Assembly (NCBI RefSeq): GCF_024509555.1
Contig: NZ_JAMWEL010000008.1
Span: forward strand, 26,398-90,397
Direction of reading: 5' to 3'
From: Streptococcus suis
GTDB lineage: Bacteria; Bacillota; Bacilli; Lactobacillales; Streptococcaceae
DNA length: 64,000 bases
A program made the translations under genes and the position numbers. Shown piece by piece: positions 24,434-38,973 of this stretch. The first letter of the stretch is position 1, and each line of letters starts with the position of its first letter. The notes below the pieces were generated by a model. That model saw nothing but the letters and a program-made list of their open reading frames with translations. It did no database searches and had not been told where the DNA came from.

Positions 24434-25420
24434 TACTCTTCCTTTTGGTCTATTAAGGTCATAATTCGCTTCATATTGACCACAAATATGGTTGTGGCTG
24501 CTTGTAATTCTATGCTGAAAAGACCTGATGCTCTGGCAACATCAAGACCGTGTCTTTGTTTCAATTCCGCATTTTTGACTTCAATCTTGTAACGGTGTCT
24601 TGCCATTTCTTTGAAGTAAGGTGTTTCCTGAAATCGTTTTTGAAATAGATACTCATCACTCTTAATCGCAATGGAATAGGTCTTAGTCTATGCACCTTCT
24701 TTATAACAGCCTTCTTTACTAGGGCAAAGCTTACATTTTTCACAACAAAGTATTGGGTAATGACCTGATTACTATTTTGATGTTTCTTACCCGTCCGAGC
24801 TTTTCGAACAGCCATATGTCTTTGAGGGCAGACAAAAAGCCCAGCATCCTTGTTGTGTTCAAAGCAATCGCCTTCCTTACGATATCCCTTGGAAACAGAA
24901 GGATTTAGTTTTGAAACAAAATGAACGTTTTCTTTACGTACCAGTTTTATATTCTCTTTGCCCGAATAAGCCGCATCACCGATTATTATTTCAACAGGAA
25001 CGTCATTCTGCAGAGTCTTCTCATAAAGGTCTTTCAAATTTGATACGTAACTTTCTGAACTTGGTAAGAGAAGACGCGTCAATAACAGAATCCTCTGGAG
25101 CTAGACCAAGGAAATACTTAAAGGCCATGTCCGATAACGAACGCTCGACAACATCGACATCCGATAAATGATAAATATCTTTCAATAAAAGGTATTTAAA
25201 CATCATGAAGGGTGAGTAAGCCTTTCGGCCAAAATCGATACAATAATGTTTCACTAACTCATCATAGATAAAACTAAAATCACAGAGTTCCGTTAGCTGC
25301 CGTAAAAAATGATTTTTTGGGACAACAATATCATACAGGGAGGAATAAGGGCTAAGATCTAACTGAATTTGATTATCAAGCATAGGAATCATCGACTCTA
25401 GTATAGCCAAAAAAGCCATC
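24434..25420 (-). pseudogene. Degenerate IS1182-family transposase
   Basis: Remnant of a DDE transposase on the minus strand. The N-terminal part (25419 to about 25050) is recognisable from YDIVVPKNHFLRQL, SPFMMFKYLLLKD and SVIDASSLTKFRKLR. It then jumps, with an internal deletion of roughly 130 codons and a frame change, to the catalytic part (PVEIIIGDAAYSGKENI, about 24985). A further frameshift near 24745 and an in-frame TAG near 24688 follow. The C-terminus (about 24605-24434) still reads RHRYKIEVKNAELKQRHG and ends at a natural stop. The element cannot move by itself. It shows that this interval, next to a large surface-protein gene, has taken insertions. Confidence 0.88.
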
Positions 25421-25512
25421 TAGTTGATGACTTTTTCAGTGGGCTCGCAGAAATGCCACTATTTTGTTCCCAAAAAATAGATTAACAATACAACAAATTG
25501 ATATATAGAATC

Positions 25513-25541
25513 TTGAAGTTTTTTTCTTTTTAGTGTATAAT
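25513..25541 (+). promoter_or_regulatory. Promoter of the GH95 surface protein gene
   Basis: -35 TTGAAG (25513-25518), a 17-base spacer, and -10 TATAAT (25536-25541). A cre-like site covers the predicted start of transcription. Confidence 0.8.
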
Positions 25542-25545
25542 ACTT

Positions 25546-25559
25546 TTGAAACGCTTACA
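25546..25559 (-). promoter_or_regulatory. cre-like CcpA site over the GH95 transcription start
   Basis: Read on minus it is TGTAAGCGTTTCAA, one mismatch from the cre consensus TGNNANCGNTNNCA. It begins five bases after the -10, where CcpA binding would block initiation. Carbon catabolite repression of a fucosidase gene makes sense biologically but is inferred. Confidence 0.6.
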
Positions 25560-25637
25560 TTTGCGTAGGAATGGGATTTCTAACAAAATTTAAGCATCAA
25601 AAAATATTATCATTAAACAGAAAGAAAGGATAGATTT

Positions 25638-31514
<5,877 letters not shown>

Positions 31515-31562
31515 ACTATTGGTCTTTCAAAATGACCTGATAGATTTTTCGGAAGAATAAGG

Positions 31563-31592
31563 AAAAGCACTCTCATTTGAGGGTGCTTTTTT
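31563..31592. terminator. Terminator between the GH95 gene and the MBL gene
   Basis: A 12-bp stem (31563-31574 with 31579-31590, one wobble), 4-base loop, T run on plus and A run on minus. Confidence 0.88.
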
Positions 31593-31609
31593 GGAGTGAG
31601 TTATACAAC

Positions 31610-32248
31610 TTACAGTCTAAAAAACGGATTGAAGTTTTTTTCGTGTCCAACGCTGGTATTTTGACCATGACCGGGATGGACAGTGTAGTGGTTTGGCAGG
31701 GTGAAAATGTGTTCTCGGATACCCGCAATCAAGTCATCGAAGTTACTAGTTGGTAGGTCTGTACGTCCAATGGTTTCCCGGAAGAGAGCATCTCCAGTGA
31801 CAACAGCTTCCGCTTCTGGAAAGATAAAGGAAACACCACCGATGGAGTGGCCTGGTGTTGGCACAACCTTGAAATGAAAACCGTCAAACTGGTAATCTTC
31901 TTGGTATTGGAACATGTGCTCGGCAGGTCGGCAGACCACATTTTCCATATCATCGTGACGAGCTAGGCCAGACAGGTTCATTTCAGGGGTATAAAGCCAG
32001 CTAGCCTCACTTTCAGCCACATAGACAGGTGGGAAATGATAGCTCTCGCGCAAGATATCTAAACTCATAATATGGTCGTAGTGGGTGTGGGTCAGGAGAA
32101 TGGCCGCAATTGGTTTGCCAATTTTTTCAATAGTAGCTTGGATTTTAGCCCAGTCGCTTCCTGGGTCAACGACAAGTAGGTGGCTATCATTTTCAATATA
32201 GTAGGTATTTTGAAAGGCAACAGGATTGACAGATTTGTGGATAATCAT
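31610..32248 (-). CDS. MBL-fold metallo-hydrolase (glyoxalase II-like)
   Basis: A 212-residue metallo-beta-lactamase-fold hydrolase. The metal-binding signature THTHYDH is near residue 58, with further ligands in PTPGHSIGG and VTGDALF and a final HPGHG, which together give the binuclear zinc site of the glyoxalase II/YqgX group. A hydroxyacylglutathione-type thioesterase is the nearest guess; the natural substrate is unknown. The ATG at 32248 is preferred over 32263 because GAGGAGAA lies just upstream on minus. It is divergent from dinG, with about 110 bases between them. Confidence 0.9.
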   Translation of the reverse strand: MIIHKSVNPVAFQNTYYIENDSHLLVVDPGSDWAKIQATIEKIGKPIAAILLTHTHYDHIMSLDILRESYHFPPVYVAESEASWLYTPEMNLSGLARHDDMENVVCRPAEHMFQYQEDYQFDGFHFKVVPTPGHSIGGVSFIFPEAEAVVTGDALFRETIGRTDLPTSNFDDLIAGIREHIFTLPNHYTVHPGHGQNTSVGHEKNFNPFFRL

Positions 32249-32349
32249 GGTAGTTCTCCTCACAGAAACGGTTTTTATATAAGTAGTCTAACAAAAAAAT
32301 CCAGTGACTTCATGGATTTTGTTTGAGGCTTTTTCCTGACGGTCGATTG

Positions 32350-32358
32350 TGCTATAAT
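32350..32358 (+). promoter_or_regulatory. Extended -10 promoter that leaves dinG without a leader
   Basis: TGC-TATAAT (32350-32358). Transcription would start about seven bases after the hexamer, at 32365-32366, which is the A of the second ATG. Confidence 0.65.
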
Positions 32359-32365
32359 GAACAGT

Positions 32366-34825
32366 ATGAAAGATACGCGAACAAGCAATCGGTATGCCGT
32401 TGTCGATTTGGAAGCAACAGGTACAGGAGCCGATGCAAAAATCATTCAAATCGGGATTGTTCTGGTTGAAAACGGAGAAATCATTGACAGTTACGCAACG
32501 GACATCAATCCCTATGAGCTACTAGATGACCATATCAAGAATCTGACAGGTATCACAGACCAACAGCTAAGTCAGGCTCCAGATTTTGGCCAGGTAGCTG
32601 GAACAATTTATGACAGGATTGGCGATGCTATTTTTGTAGCCCATAATGTCAAGTTTGATGCTAATCTCTTGGCAGAAGCACTCTTTTTTGAAGGCTATGA
32701 ACTGTTGACACCGCGTGTAGATACGGTAGAATTATCACAGCTATTTTTCCCGACTTTTGAAAAATACAGCTTGGGAAACCTTGCAGAGCATTTGGAACTT
32801 GGTTTGGACCAGGCCCACACGGCCATATCAGATGCCATGGCTACGGCGCGCTTGCTCATCAAAATTCAAGAGAAAATAAAGAGCTTACCCAGGTCTATTG
32901 TTGAAAAGATTCTTGATTTGGCGGACAATCTGCTCTTTGAATCCCGGATGGTCATTGATGAGATGGTGCCCTATCTATCCGAAACCTTGTCGACCAGTCT
33001 AGAAAGTATTCATGGCTTGGTCTTGAAAAAGCCAGAAAAAGACCAGCCAGCCTATCATCTGTCAGAAGATTTTGCGACCAATATTGCCCTTCTAGGTCTA
33101 CACGAACGAAAAAAACAAACGGCCTTTGCTCAAGTGGTTGAAAAACGATTGGCTGATGTAGAACAAGTGCATTTTATACAGGCTCAGGCAGGCTTGGGAA
33201 AGACCTACGGTTATCTGCTGCCCTTGCTTGCCAGGTCAGAAAAGCCTCTCTTGGTGACGGTGCCGACCAAGCTCCTTCAAGAGCAGATTATGGAAAAAGA
33301 GGGGAGTAAGCTGAGAGAGATTTTCCATATTTCCATGGCTTCCCTCAAGTCGCCCAAGCATTTTATCAAATTGGATAGTTTTTGGAAAACCTTGCAGCGA
33401 CAAGATGACAACCGCTTGGTCAATCAATTTAAAATGCAGGTCCTTGTCTGGCTGACAGAAACTACAACAGGCGATATGGACGAGCTCAAGCAGAAACAAC
33501 GCTACCAAGCCTACTTTGATGAGATTGCCCATGATGGAAACTTGGAACCTGAGAGTCTTTTCTGGGGCCGGGATTTTTGGCAAGGTTTGAATCAGCAAGC
33601 CCTATCCAGCAGGGTGCTCATTACCAATCATGCCTATTTCCTCAGTCATCTCAAGGACCAAGATCCCCTGATGGATAATCGCTTGGTGGTCATTGATGAG
33701 GCTCAGAAATTCCTCCTAGCTGCCGAAAATCTGGCGACGGATTCTCAGGATTTGACAGCTTACTTGCAGTTACTGCAGAGCAAAAAAGACAAGGCGGATA
33801 GGGTTCTAGACCAACGCCTCTATGAGTCCTGTCAATTTGAGCTCAACCACCTCTTGAATCGTTTTCGCCAGCATGGTCAAAGGGAAATAGCAGATGAAGA
33901 CTTAGGTCAACTCAAGCAGAATTTGGCTGAGTTACAGGACATTGACCTGCAGGATCTGGCTCAACTCCTAGACTATTATGACAGTTTTTGGCTGGAAGAA
34001 AAGTATCTTGATGACAAGCGAATTGCTTATTTGCGGGGCTCCAAGGACAGCCTCTTAAATGTGGCTACTTACCTGCCAGATACTAAGATTTTCTGCATCA
34101 GCGCCACCTTGACCATCAGCAAAAAGGTCAGTCTGGCCGACCTACTGGGCTTTGAGCAGGTCACCATGGACTTGCTTCCCACTCAAGCAGTGACCAACCA
34201 GCAACTCCTTTTTCCGACCGATCTCCCTGACATTCTCACTTGTTCAAAAGAAGAGCATGCAGCCTATTTAGCCCATTCTTTAGGGGAAATAGCAGAGCTG
34301 GGCAGACCGATTTTGGTCTTATTCACCTCTATTTCCCTGCTCTTACAAGTGTCGGATATACTAGAAGACAATGATATTTCTCATCTAGCCCAACACAAGC
34401 ATGGCCAGGAAATGACTCTCAAACGCAAATTTGAACGAGGGGAAAGCCAGATTTTACTGGGAACAGGGGTATTCTGGGAGGGAGTTGACTTTGCCAGTCA
34501 GGACCAATTGATCCAGGTCATTACAAGACTGCCATTCGACAATCCCAAGGACCGTTTTGTCCAGAAAATCAATCACCATCTGCGTGAGCAAGGGAAAAAT
34601 CCTTTTTACGATTACAGCTTGCCCATGATGATGATTAAGTTAAAACAAGCCATCGGACGTACCAATCGGCATGACAAACAAGATTCTGTGGTCTTGGTAC
34701 TAGACCCGCGCATCCATACCAAGCGTTATGGTCAGCAAATTCTCTCCTTCTTTGAGGACGTATATACTGTTTTGAAACCAAAAGAGGTAGAAATACTAAA
34801 AACGGTAGAAGAATTTTTTGAATAA
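32366..34825 (+). CDS. dinG: DinG-type protein: DnaQ-like exonuclease fused to a superfamily 2 helicase
   Basis: An 819-residue two-part enzyme. Residues 1-170 are a DEDDh 3'-5' exonuclease (VVDLEATGTG, HNVKFDANLL, HTAISDAMAT). The rest is an XPD/DinG-like helicase with Walker A QAGLGKT (about 272-278), the Asp-Glu-Ala-Gln box (VVIDEAQKF, about 441) and C-terminal motifs GTGVFWEGVDF and AIGRTNRHD. Cysteines for an iron-sulfur cluster are not evident, as in other Firmicute DinG. A role in DNA repair or R-loop removal is known only for relatives. The ATG at 32357 overlaps the promoter -10, so 32366 is the likely start, on a leaderless message. Confidence 0.9.
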   Translation: MKDTRTSNRYAVVDLEATGTGADAKIIQIGIVLVENGEIIDSYATDINPYELLDDHIKNLTGITDQQLSQAPDFGQVAGTIYDRIGDAIFVAHNVKFDANLLAEALFFEGYELLTPRVDTVELSQLFFPTFEKYSLGNLAEHLELGLDQAHTAISDAMATARLLIKIQEKIKSLPRSIVEKILDLADNLLFESRMVIDEMVPYLSETLSTSLESIHGLVLKKPEKDQPAYHLSEDFATNIALLGLHERKKQTAFAQVVEKRLADVEQVHFIQAQAGLGKTYGYLLPLLARSEKPLLVTVPTKLLQEQIMEKEGSKLREIFHISMASLKSPKHFIKLDSFWKTLQRQDDNRLVNQFKMQVLVWLTETTTGDMDELKQKQRYQAYFDEIAHDGNLEPESLFWGRDFWQGLNQQALSSRVLITNHAYFLSHLKDQDPLMDNRLVVIDEAQKFLLAAENLATDSQDLTAYLQLLQSKKDKADRVLDQRLYESCQFELNHLLNRFRQHGQREIADEDLGQLKQNLAELQDIDLQDLAQLLDYYDSFWLEEKYLDDKRIAYLRGSKDSLLNVATYLPDTKIFCISATLTISKKVSLADLLGFEQVTMDLLPTQAVTNQQLLFPTDLPDILTCSKEEHAAYLAHSLGEIAELGRPILVLFTSISLLLQVSDILEDNDISHLAQHKHGQEMTLKRKFERGESQILLGTGVFWEGVDFASQDQLIQVITRLPFDNPKDRFVQKINHHLREQGKNPFYDYSLPMMMIKLKQAIGRTNRHDKQDSVVLVLDPRIHTKRYGQQILSFFEDVYTVLKPKEVEILKTVEEFFE

Positions 34826-34826
34826 G

Positions 34827-34857
34827 CAAAAGGGAGCGACAAGGCTTCCTTTTGTTT
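34827..34857 (+). terminator. Terminator after dinG
   Basis: CAAAAGG(G)AGC (34827-34837) pairs with GCT(T)CCTTTTG (34844-34854), followed by TTT. Confidence 0.75.
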
Positions 34858-34942
34858 CCAGTTTTTTTAATACTACTCATGATTAGGAATCTATTCCCTC
34901 TCTCCTTACCGAATATCATTGATTTTCTTTATGTTTAAAATA

Positions 34943-34951
34943 TGGTATAAT
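34943..34951 (+). promoter_or_regulatory. Extended -10 promoter of proBAC
   Basis: TGG-TATAAT (34943-34951), 32 bases before the proB ATG. Confidence 0.7.
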
Positions 34952-34983
34952 TTTCCAAATATTAGTTTTTGTGAGAAGAGATT

Positions 34984-36060
34984 ATGACAGAAAAAACGAT
35001 TGTATTTAAGGTAGGAACCAGCTCTCTGACCCAAGAAAATGGGAGTTTGGATCGAATTAAGATTGCTCGGATTACCAATCAGCTAGCTCAGTTGCACCAG
35101 AAGGGTTACCAGATTGTGCTGGTGACGTCGGGGTCCATTGCTGCTGGTTTTCGGAGATTGGGATTTGACAAGCGGCCAACTAAGATTGCGGAGAAACAGG
35201 CTTCTGCCGCTGTGGGTCAGGGATTACTGATTGAAGAATATACGCAAAATCTGATGAAAGACGGTATTGTGTCAGCTCAGATTTTGCTGACTCAGGATGA
35301 TTTTGCGGATGCTAGACGCTATCAGAATGCCTCTCAGGCCTTGCAGGTCTTGCTCAAGCAACGGGCTATTCCCATTATCAATGAAAATGATACCATTGCC
35401 ATTGAGGAGATTAAGGTGGGAGACAATGATACCCTGTCTGCTCAGGTGGCTTCCCTCCTGAAAGCGGACCTCTTGGTACTTTTGACAGATGTGGATGGGC
35501 TTTACACGGCCAATCCTAACAGTGATCCGACTGCCCAGCACTTGCCTGAAATCAAGGAAATTACGGAAGATTTATCTGCCATGGCAGCAGGAGCAGGAAC
35601 GTCCAACGGAACGGGTGGCATGACTACCAAATTACAGGCGGCACAGATTGCGACCAAGTCAGGCGTACCTGTCTTTATCTGCTCTTCAAAAGAGGATACT
35701 GCTCTCTTACAAGCAGTCACCCAAGCCAATCGTGGCACCCTCTTTTTAGCAGATGACCATGCAATGAACCAACGCAAGCAGTGGATGGCCTTCTACGCCC
35801 GAACAGACGCAGCGGTTGAAGTGGATGCAGGAGCCGTAGATGCTATGTTGCACCAAGGTCGCAGTTTGTTAGCTGCGGGTGTCAAAGCCCTTGAAGGCGA
35901 CTTTGAAGTGGGGCAGGTCGTGGAAGTTTATAGTCAGGCAGACCACCGTTTGATTGGTAAAGGGCGGGTCAAACTGTCCTCCAAGGACTTACAGGACCAG
36001 TTAGCAAATGGCAGAGCGGAAGGCGTGTTTATTCACCGCAACGATTGGGTTAGTTTATAG
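34984..36060 (+). CDS. proB: Glutamate 5-kinase
   Basis: First enzyme of proline synthesis; it phosphorylates glutamate with ATP and is normally feedback-inhibited by proline. The 358 residues comprise the amino-acid-kinase domain (FKVGTSSLT at the N-terminus, [33 protein letters not shown]) and a C-terminal PUA domain (from about 272). GAAGAG precedes the ATG. It is followed after 64 bases by proA, with an internal hairpin between them. Confidence 0.96.
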   Translation: MTEKTIVFKVGTSSLTQENGSLDRIKIARITNQLAQLHQKGYQIVLVTSGSIAAGFRRLGFDKRPTKIAEKQASAAVGQGLLIEEYTQNLMKDGIVSAQILLTQDDFADARRYQNASQALQVLLKQRAIPIINENDTIAIEEIKVGDNDTLSAQVASLLKADLLVLLTDVDGLYTANPNSDPTAQHLPEIKEITEDLSAMAAGAGTSNGTGGMTTKLQAAQIATKSGVPVFICSSKEDTALLQAVTQANRGTLFLADDHAMNQRKQWMAFYARTDAAVEVDAGAVDAMLHQGRSLLAAGVKALEGDFEVGQVVEVYSQADHRLIGKGRVKLSSKDLQDQLANGRAEGVFIHRNDWVSL

Positions 36061-36062
36061 TC

Positions 36063-36105
36063 ATTCAGTATATTTTTTATTGCTTAGACGATGAGCAAAC
36101 TGAAT
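36063..36105 (+). other. Hairpin between proB and proA
   Basis: ATTCAGT (36063-36069) pairs with ACTGAAT (36099-36105), with an inner TTGCT/AGCAA stem. There is no T run after it, so it is more likely an mRNA-processing or stability element than a terminator. Confidence 0.5.
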
Positions 36106-36124
36106 GTCTAAATAGGAGAAATAT

Positions 36125-37363
36125 ATGACAACAACACAAGTATTATTAGACAGTTTATTGGCCCACAAGGCTTCTATCAACCTAGCGACAACAGAACAGA
36201 AAAACCAGGCTCTATCAGCCATGGCAGACCAGTTGGTTGCTCAGACTGAGGCAATTTTAGCAGGCAATGCCATTGACATGGAACATGCCCAAGGCAAGAT
36301 TAGCCAGGTGATGCAGGATAGATTGCTCCTGACTTCTGAACGAATTGAAGCCATGGCAGATGGCATTCGGGCCTTGATTGGCTTGCCAGATCCTGTCGGG
36401 CTAGTCTTGGAAGAATCCACTCGGGCAGACGGCTTGAACATTTGCAAGAAATCCATTCCCTTTGGTTTGGTGGGAATGATTTACGAAAGCCGACCAAACG
36501 TGACTTCAGATGCCGCTGCCTTGGCCATCAAGAGTGGTAATGCGGTCATCTTGCGTGGTGGCAAGGAAGCCTTTCATTCGGCTCAGGCCATTGTCACAGC
36601 CCTCAAAGCTGGTTTGGAGCAGGTTGGCCTTTCACCAAAGGTCATCGAGTTAGTCCAAGATACCAGCCGTGCCTCTGCGACAGAGTTGATGACCGCAAAA
36701 GGCAAGATTGACCTCTTGGTGCCACGTGGCGGTGCAGGACTCATTCAAGCCGTCGTTGAAAATGCGACTGTGCCAGTTATAGAAACAGGCACGGGTATCT
36801 GCCATGTCTATGTGGACAAGGATGCGGACTTGGACAAGGCCTTGCGGATTGTGGTCAATGCTAAAACCAGTCGTCCCTCAGTCTGCAATTCAGCGGAGGT
36901 CTTGCTAGTCCATGAAGAAATTGCCAGCCAGTTCCTACCTCGCTTGGAAGAAGCTCTTTCTGGTCAGGTAGAATTGCGGGCTGACGAGAAGGCTCAGGCT
37001 CTGTTCAACCAATCCACACCAGCAGGCGACCAAGATTTTGACACAGAGTTTCTAGATTATGTCTTGGCAGTTAAAGTCGTTTCAAGTGTGGAAGAAGCTA
37101 TCAGCCACATCGCTCAACACTCGACTGGACATAGCGAGGCCATTGTGACGGAAAACAGCCAGACAGCAGATCGTTTCACGCTTTATGTGGATTCTGCGGC
37201 AGTTTATGTCAATGCCTCGACCCGTTTCACAGACGGTGGAGAGTTTGGTTTAGGCTGTGAGCTGGGCATTTCCACCCAGAAGATGCACGCCCGTGGTCCT
37301 ATGGGCTTGCGTGAGATGACCACTTACAAGTACATCATCACAGGCGACGGCCACATTCGTTAG
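36125..37363 (+). CDS. proA: Gamma-glutamyl phosphate reductase
   Basis: Second step of proline synthesis: NADPH-dependent reduction of glutamyl 5-phosphate to the semialdehyde. The 412 residues have the aldehyde-dehydrogenase fold, with [17 protein letters not shown], the RGGKEA loop, and the catalytic cysteine in [17 protein letters not shown] (about residue 257). [16 protein letters not shown] near the end is the family signature. AGGAGAAA precedes the ATG. proC starts 10 bases after the stop. Confidence 0.97.
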   Translation: MTTTQVLLDSLLAHKASINLATTEQKNQALSAMADQLVAQTEAILAGNAIDMEHAQGKISQVMQDRLLLTSERIEAMADGIRALIGLPDPVGLVLEESTRADGLNICKKSIPFGLVGMIYESRPNVTSDAAALAIKSGNAVILRGGKEAFHSAQAIVTALKAGLEQVGLSPKVIELVQDTSRASATELMTAKGKIDLLVPRGGAGLIQAVVENATVPVIETGTGICHVYVDKDADLDKALRIVVNAKTSRPSVCNSAEVLLVHEEIASQFLPRLEEALSGQVELRADEKAQALFNQSTPAGDQDFDTEFLDYVLAVKVVSSVEEAISHIAQHSTGHSEAIVTENSQTADRFTLYVDSAAVYVNASTRFTDGGEFGLGCELGISTQKMHARGPMGLREMTTYKYIITGDGHIR

Positions 37364-37372
37364 GAGGATAAG

Positions 37373-38158
37373 ATGAAGATTGGATTTATCGGACTGGGCA
37401 ATATGGGAGCGGCATTGGCTCATGCAGTCAGCCAGCTGCCAGAAACCCAGCTCCTCCTCAGCAACCACAACCCAGCAAAAGCCCAGGCTCTTCAAGTTCA
37501 GCTGGGCGGTCAGCTTTTTTCTAATGGGGAAATAGCAGAGCAGGCCGAGGTGATTTTCCTTGGGGTCAAGCCTCACCTGATTCAGTCAGTCTTGTCAGGC
37601 TTGCAGGACCAGATCAGCCAGAATTCCTCAGCTATCTGGATTTCTATGGCAGCGGGTGTGACACTTGACAGCCTGGCAGAATATGTGTCGGCAGATAAGC
37701 TCATCCGTATCATGCCCAATACACCTGTCGCTATCGGTCAAGGTATGACAACCTATAGTCTGGTCAATCAAAATCTCGCTCCGCTATTGGAACAAATCCT
37801 AGAAAAATCAGGCAAGGTCCAACAGGTGCCAGAGAGCCTGATTGACGCAGCAACGGCTATCGCAGGTTGCGGACCAGCCTTTGTCTATCAGCTGATTGAG
37901 GCCCTGACGGATGCCGGTGTGCAAAACGGGCTGACCGCTCAGGATGCCAAGGTTCTGGCGGCTCAGACCCTTGCTGGAACTGCTCAGATGGTCTTGAATA
38001 GCGACAAGCACCCGGCCCAGCTCCGACAAGAAGTGACCTCTCCAGGAGGTTCGACCATTGCAGGAGTTGTGGCACTTGAAAAAGAAGGCTTCCGCTACGC
38101 CATCATCAAGGCAGTCGCCGCCGCCCTCAAAAAGACTAGAAAATTGGGTAAAAAATAG
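37373..38158 (+). CDS. proC: Pyrroline-5-carboxylate reductase
   Basis: Last step of proline synthesis (pyrroline-5-carboxylate to proline with NAD(P)H). The 261 residues show the Rossmann loop GLGNMGAALAHA at the N-terminus, the RIMPNTPVAIGQGMT motif, and the conserved C-terminal VTSPGGSTIAGV. GGAGG lies about 6 bases before the ATG. Together with proB and proA this gives a full three-gene pathway in one operon. Confidence 0.96.
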   Translation: MKIGFIGLGNMGAALAHAVSQLPETQLLLSNHNPAKAQALQVQLGGQLFSNGEIAEQAEVIFLGVKPHLIQSVLSGLQDQISQNSSAIWISMAAGVTLDSLAEYVSADKLIRIMPNTPVAIGQGMTTYSLVNQNLAPLLEQILEKSGKVQQVPESLIDAATAIAGCGPAFVYQLIEALTDAGVQNGLTAQDAKVLAAQTLAGTAQMVLNSDKHPAQLRQEVTSPGGSTIAGVVALEKEGFRYAIIKAVAAALKKTRKLGKK

Positions 38159-38197
38159 ATTAGATATAGAAAATTTTTGGTTGCAACGTATTTTTCA

Positions 38198-38311
38198 GTC
38201 TTATAGTCTTTTAGTTTACTTTTAGTACTAGGCAACGAGCTGTAGGCTGTACTGAAGTACGGCAAAGCGAGTTAACGACGTAATAAAAGAAAAACTAAAT
38301 GACGATAAGAC
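38198..38311. repeat. MITE-like 114-bp inverted-repeat element
   Basis: Its ends are imperfect inverted repeats of about 27 bases (GTCTTATAGTCTTTTAGTTT at 38198 against the complement of 38285-38311). The centre contains the small palindrome TACTGAAGTA. No coding potential. It sits between proC and its terminator and would fold as one long hairpin in RNA. From memory, similar units recur between genes in S. suis. Confidence 0.65.
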
Positions 38312-38375
38312 CGATGGAAACGGTTGGCGGTTACGATATACTATAATCAATCCTAAATATTTTCATAATCTCCTT

Positions 38376-38405
38376 AAAAACTTGGCTAATTGGTCAAGTT
38401 TTTTT
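38376..38405 (+). terminator. Terminator of proBAC
   Basis: AAAAACTTG (38376-38384) pairs with CAAGTTTTT (38395-38403), with a T run to 38405. Confidence 0.85.
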
Positions 38406-38420
38406 GCGTTTGAAAGCAAG

Positions 38421-38446
38421 AAAAAAAACGAGACATTAATCTCGTT
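38421..38446 (-). terminator. Minus-strand terminator overlapping the end of the TetR gene
   Basis: AACGAGA/TCTCGTT stem with a 6-base loop; on minus it is followed by eight T. The stop codon of the TetR gene (38436-38438) lies in the loop. Confidence 0.85.
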
Positions 38447-38840
38447 TGGTCTTCTCTTTAATCCACTGACTAACATTGGAGAGGGTTTTGCTTCGCTCTG
38501 CCTTGCGTTTTTGTTCCTGGACAAATTCCGCAAAACTCTGTTTGACGCCGTCCCTCTGGACTTTATCTTGTAGGTCTTGCCATTTCTTCTTGAGATTACT
38601 GGAAGTCCGCTCGTAGTAGATTTCCAAAATTTCTTCTTTGGATTTATAGTTTCGGTAGAAGGCATTGCGTGAGACTCCGGCTTTTCGCACCAACTCAGAA
38701 ACTGAGATTTGCTTGAGTTCCTTTTTTTCTAGGAGAAATAGCAGAGCAGTTTCTAATGATTCCTTGGTTAATTGATTGGCTTCCTTGTTAGATTCATAGA
38801 GATTTTTTAATGATTTAGGTGAAATTTTCCGTTCTGCCAT
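38436..38840 (-). CDS. Short TetR family regulator divergent from DegV
   Basis: A 134-residue DNA-binding protein, shorter than the usual 180-200. The N-terminal helix-turn-helix is clear (ISVSELVRKAGVSRNAFYRNYKSKEEIL, residues about 45-72, read in parts). The ligand-binding half is reduced to about 60 charged helical residues ending TKRD. The terminator overlaps its stop, so the short form looks settled rather than freshly cut. It is divergent from a DegV gene with a perfect palindrome between them, so control of itself and DegV is likely. AGGAGAG lies just before its ATG on minus. Confidence 0.85.
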   Translation of the reverse strand: MAERKISPKSLKNLYESNKEANQLTKESLETALLFLLEKKELKQISVSELVRKAGVSRNAFYRNYKSKEEILEIYYERTSSNLKKKWQDLQDKVQRDGVKQSFAEFVQEQKRKAERSKTLSNVSQWIKEKTKRD

Positions 38841-38862
38841 AACTCTCCTTTCATATCTGTTA

Positions 38863-38888
38863 CATCTGAAAGTAAATGCTTTCAGATG
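38863..38888. promoter_or_regulatory. Palindromic operator candidate between tetR and degV
   Basis: CATCTGAAAG (38863-38872) and CTTTCAGATG (38879-38888) are a perfect 10-bp inverted repeat around TAAATG. It covers the -35 region of the degV promoter and lies upstream of the tetR start, the classic place for a TetR operator. Confidence 0.7.
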
Positions 38889-38902
38889 GATTGTTTTAAT
38901 GA

Positions 38903-38908
38903 TATAAT
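38903..38908 (+). promoter_or_regulatory. -10 of the degV promoter
   Basis: Perfect TATAAT. The -35 position (about 38880-38885) falls inside the right arm of the palindrome. Confidence 0.65.
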
Positions 38909-38973
38909 TGTAAGGGAATAGTCTGCTATTGTCAAATAAAAAAGTAGAATAAACAAGTAGAAATGAGAAGCTT

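Noticed and set aside
38436..38840. TetR gene as a recently truncated pseudogene
   Set aside because: The stop codon is built into its own terminator hairpin and no remaining coding sequence follows on minus, so it looks like a settled short form.
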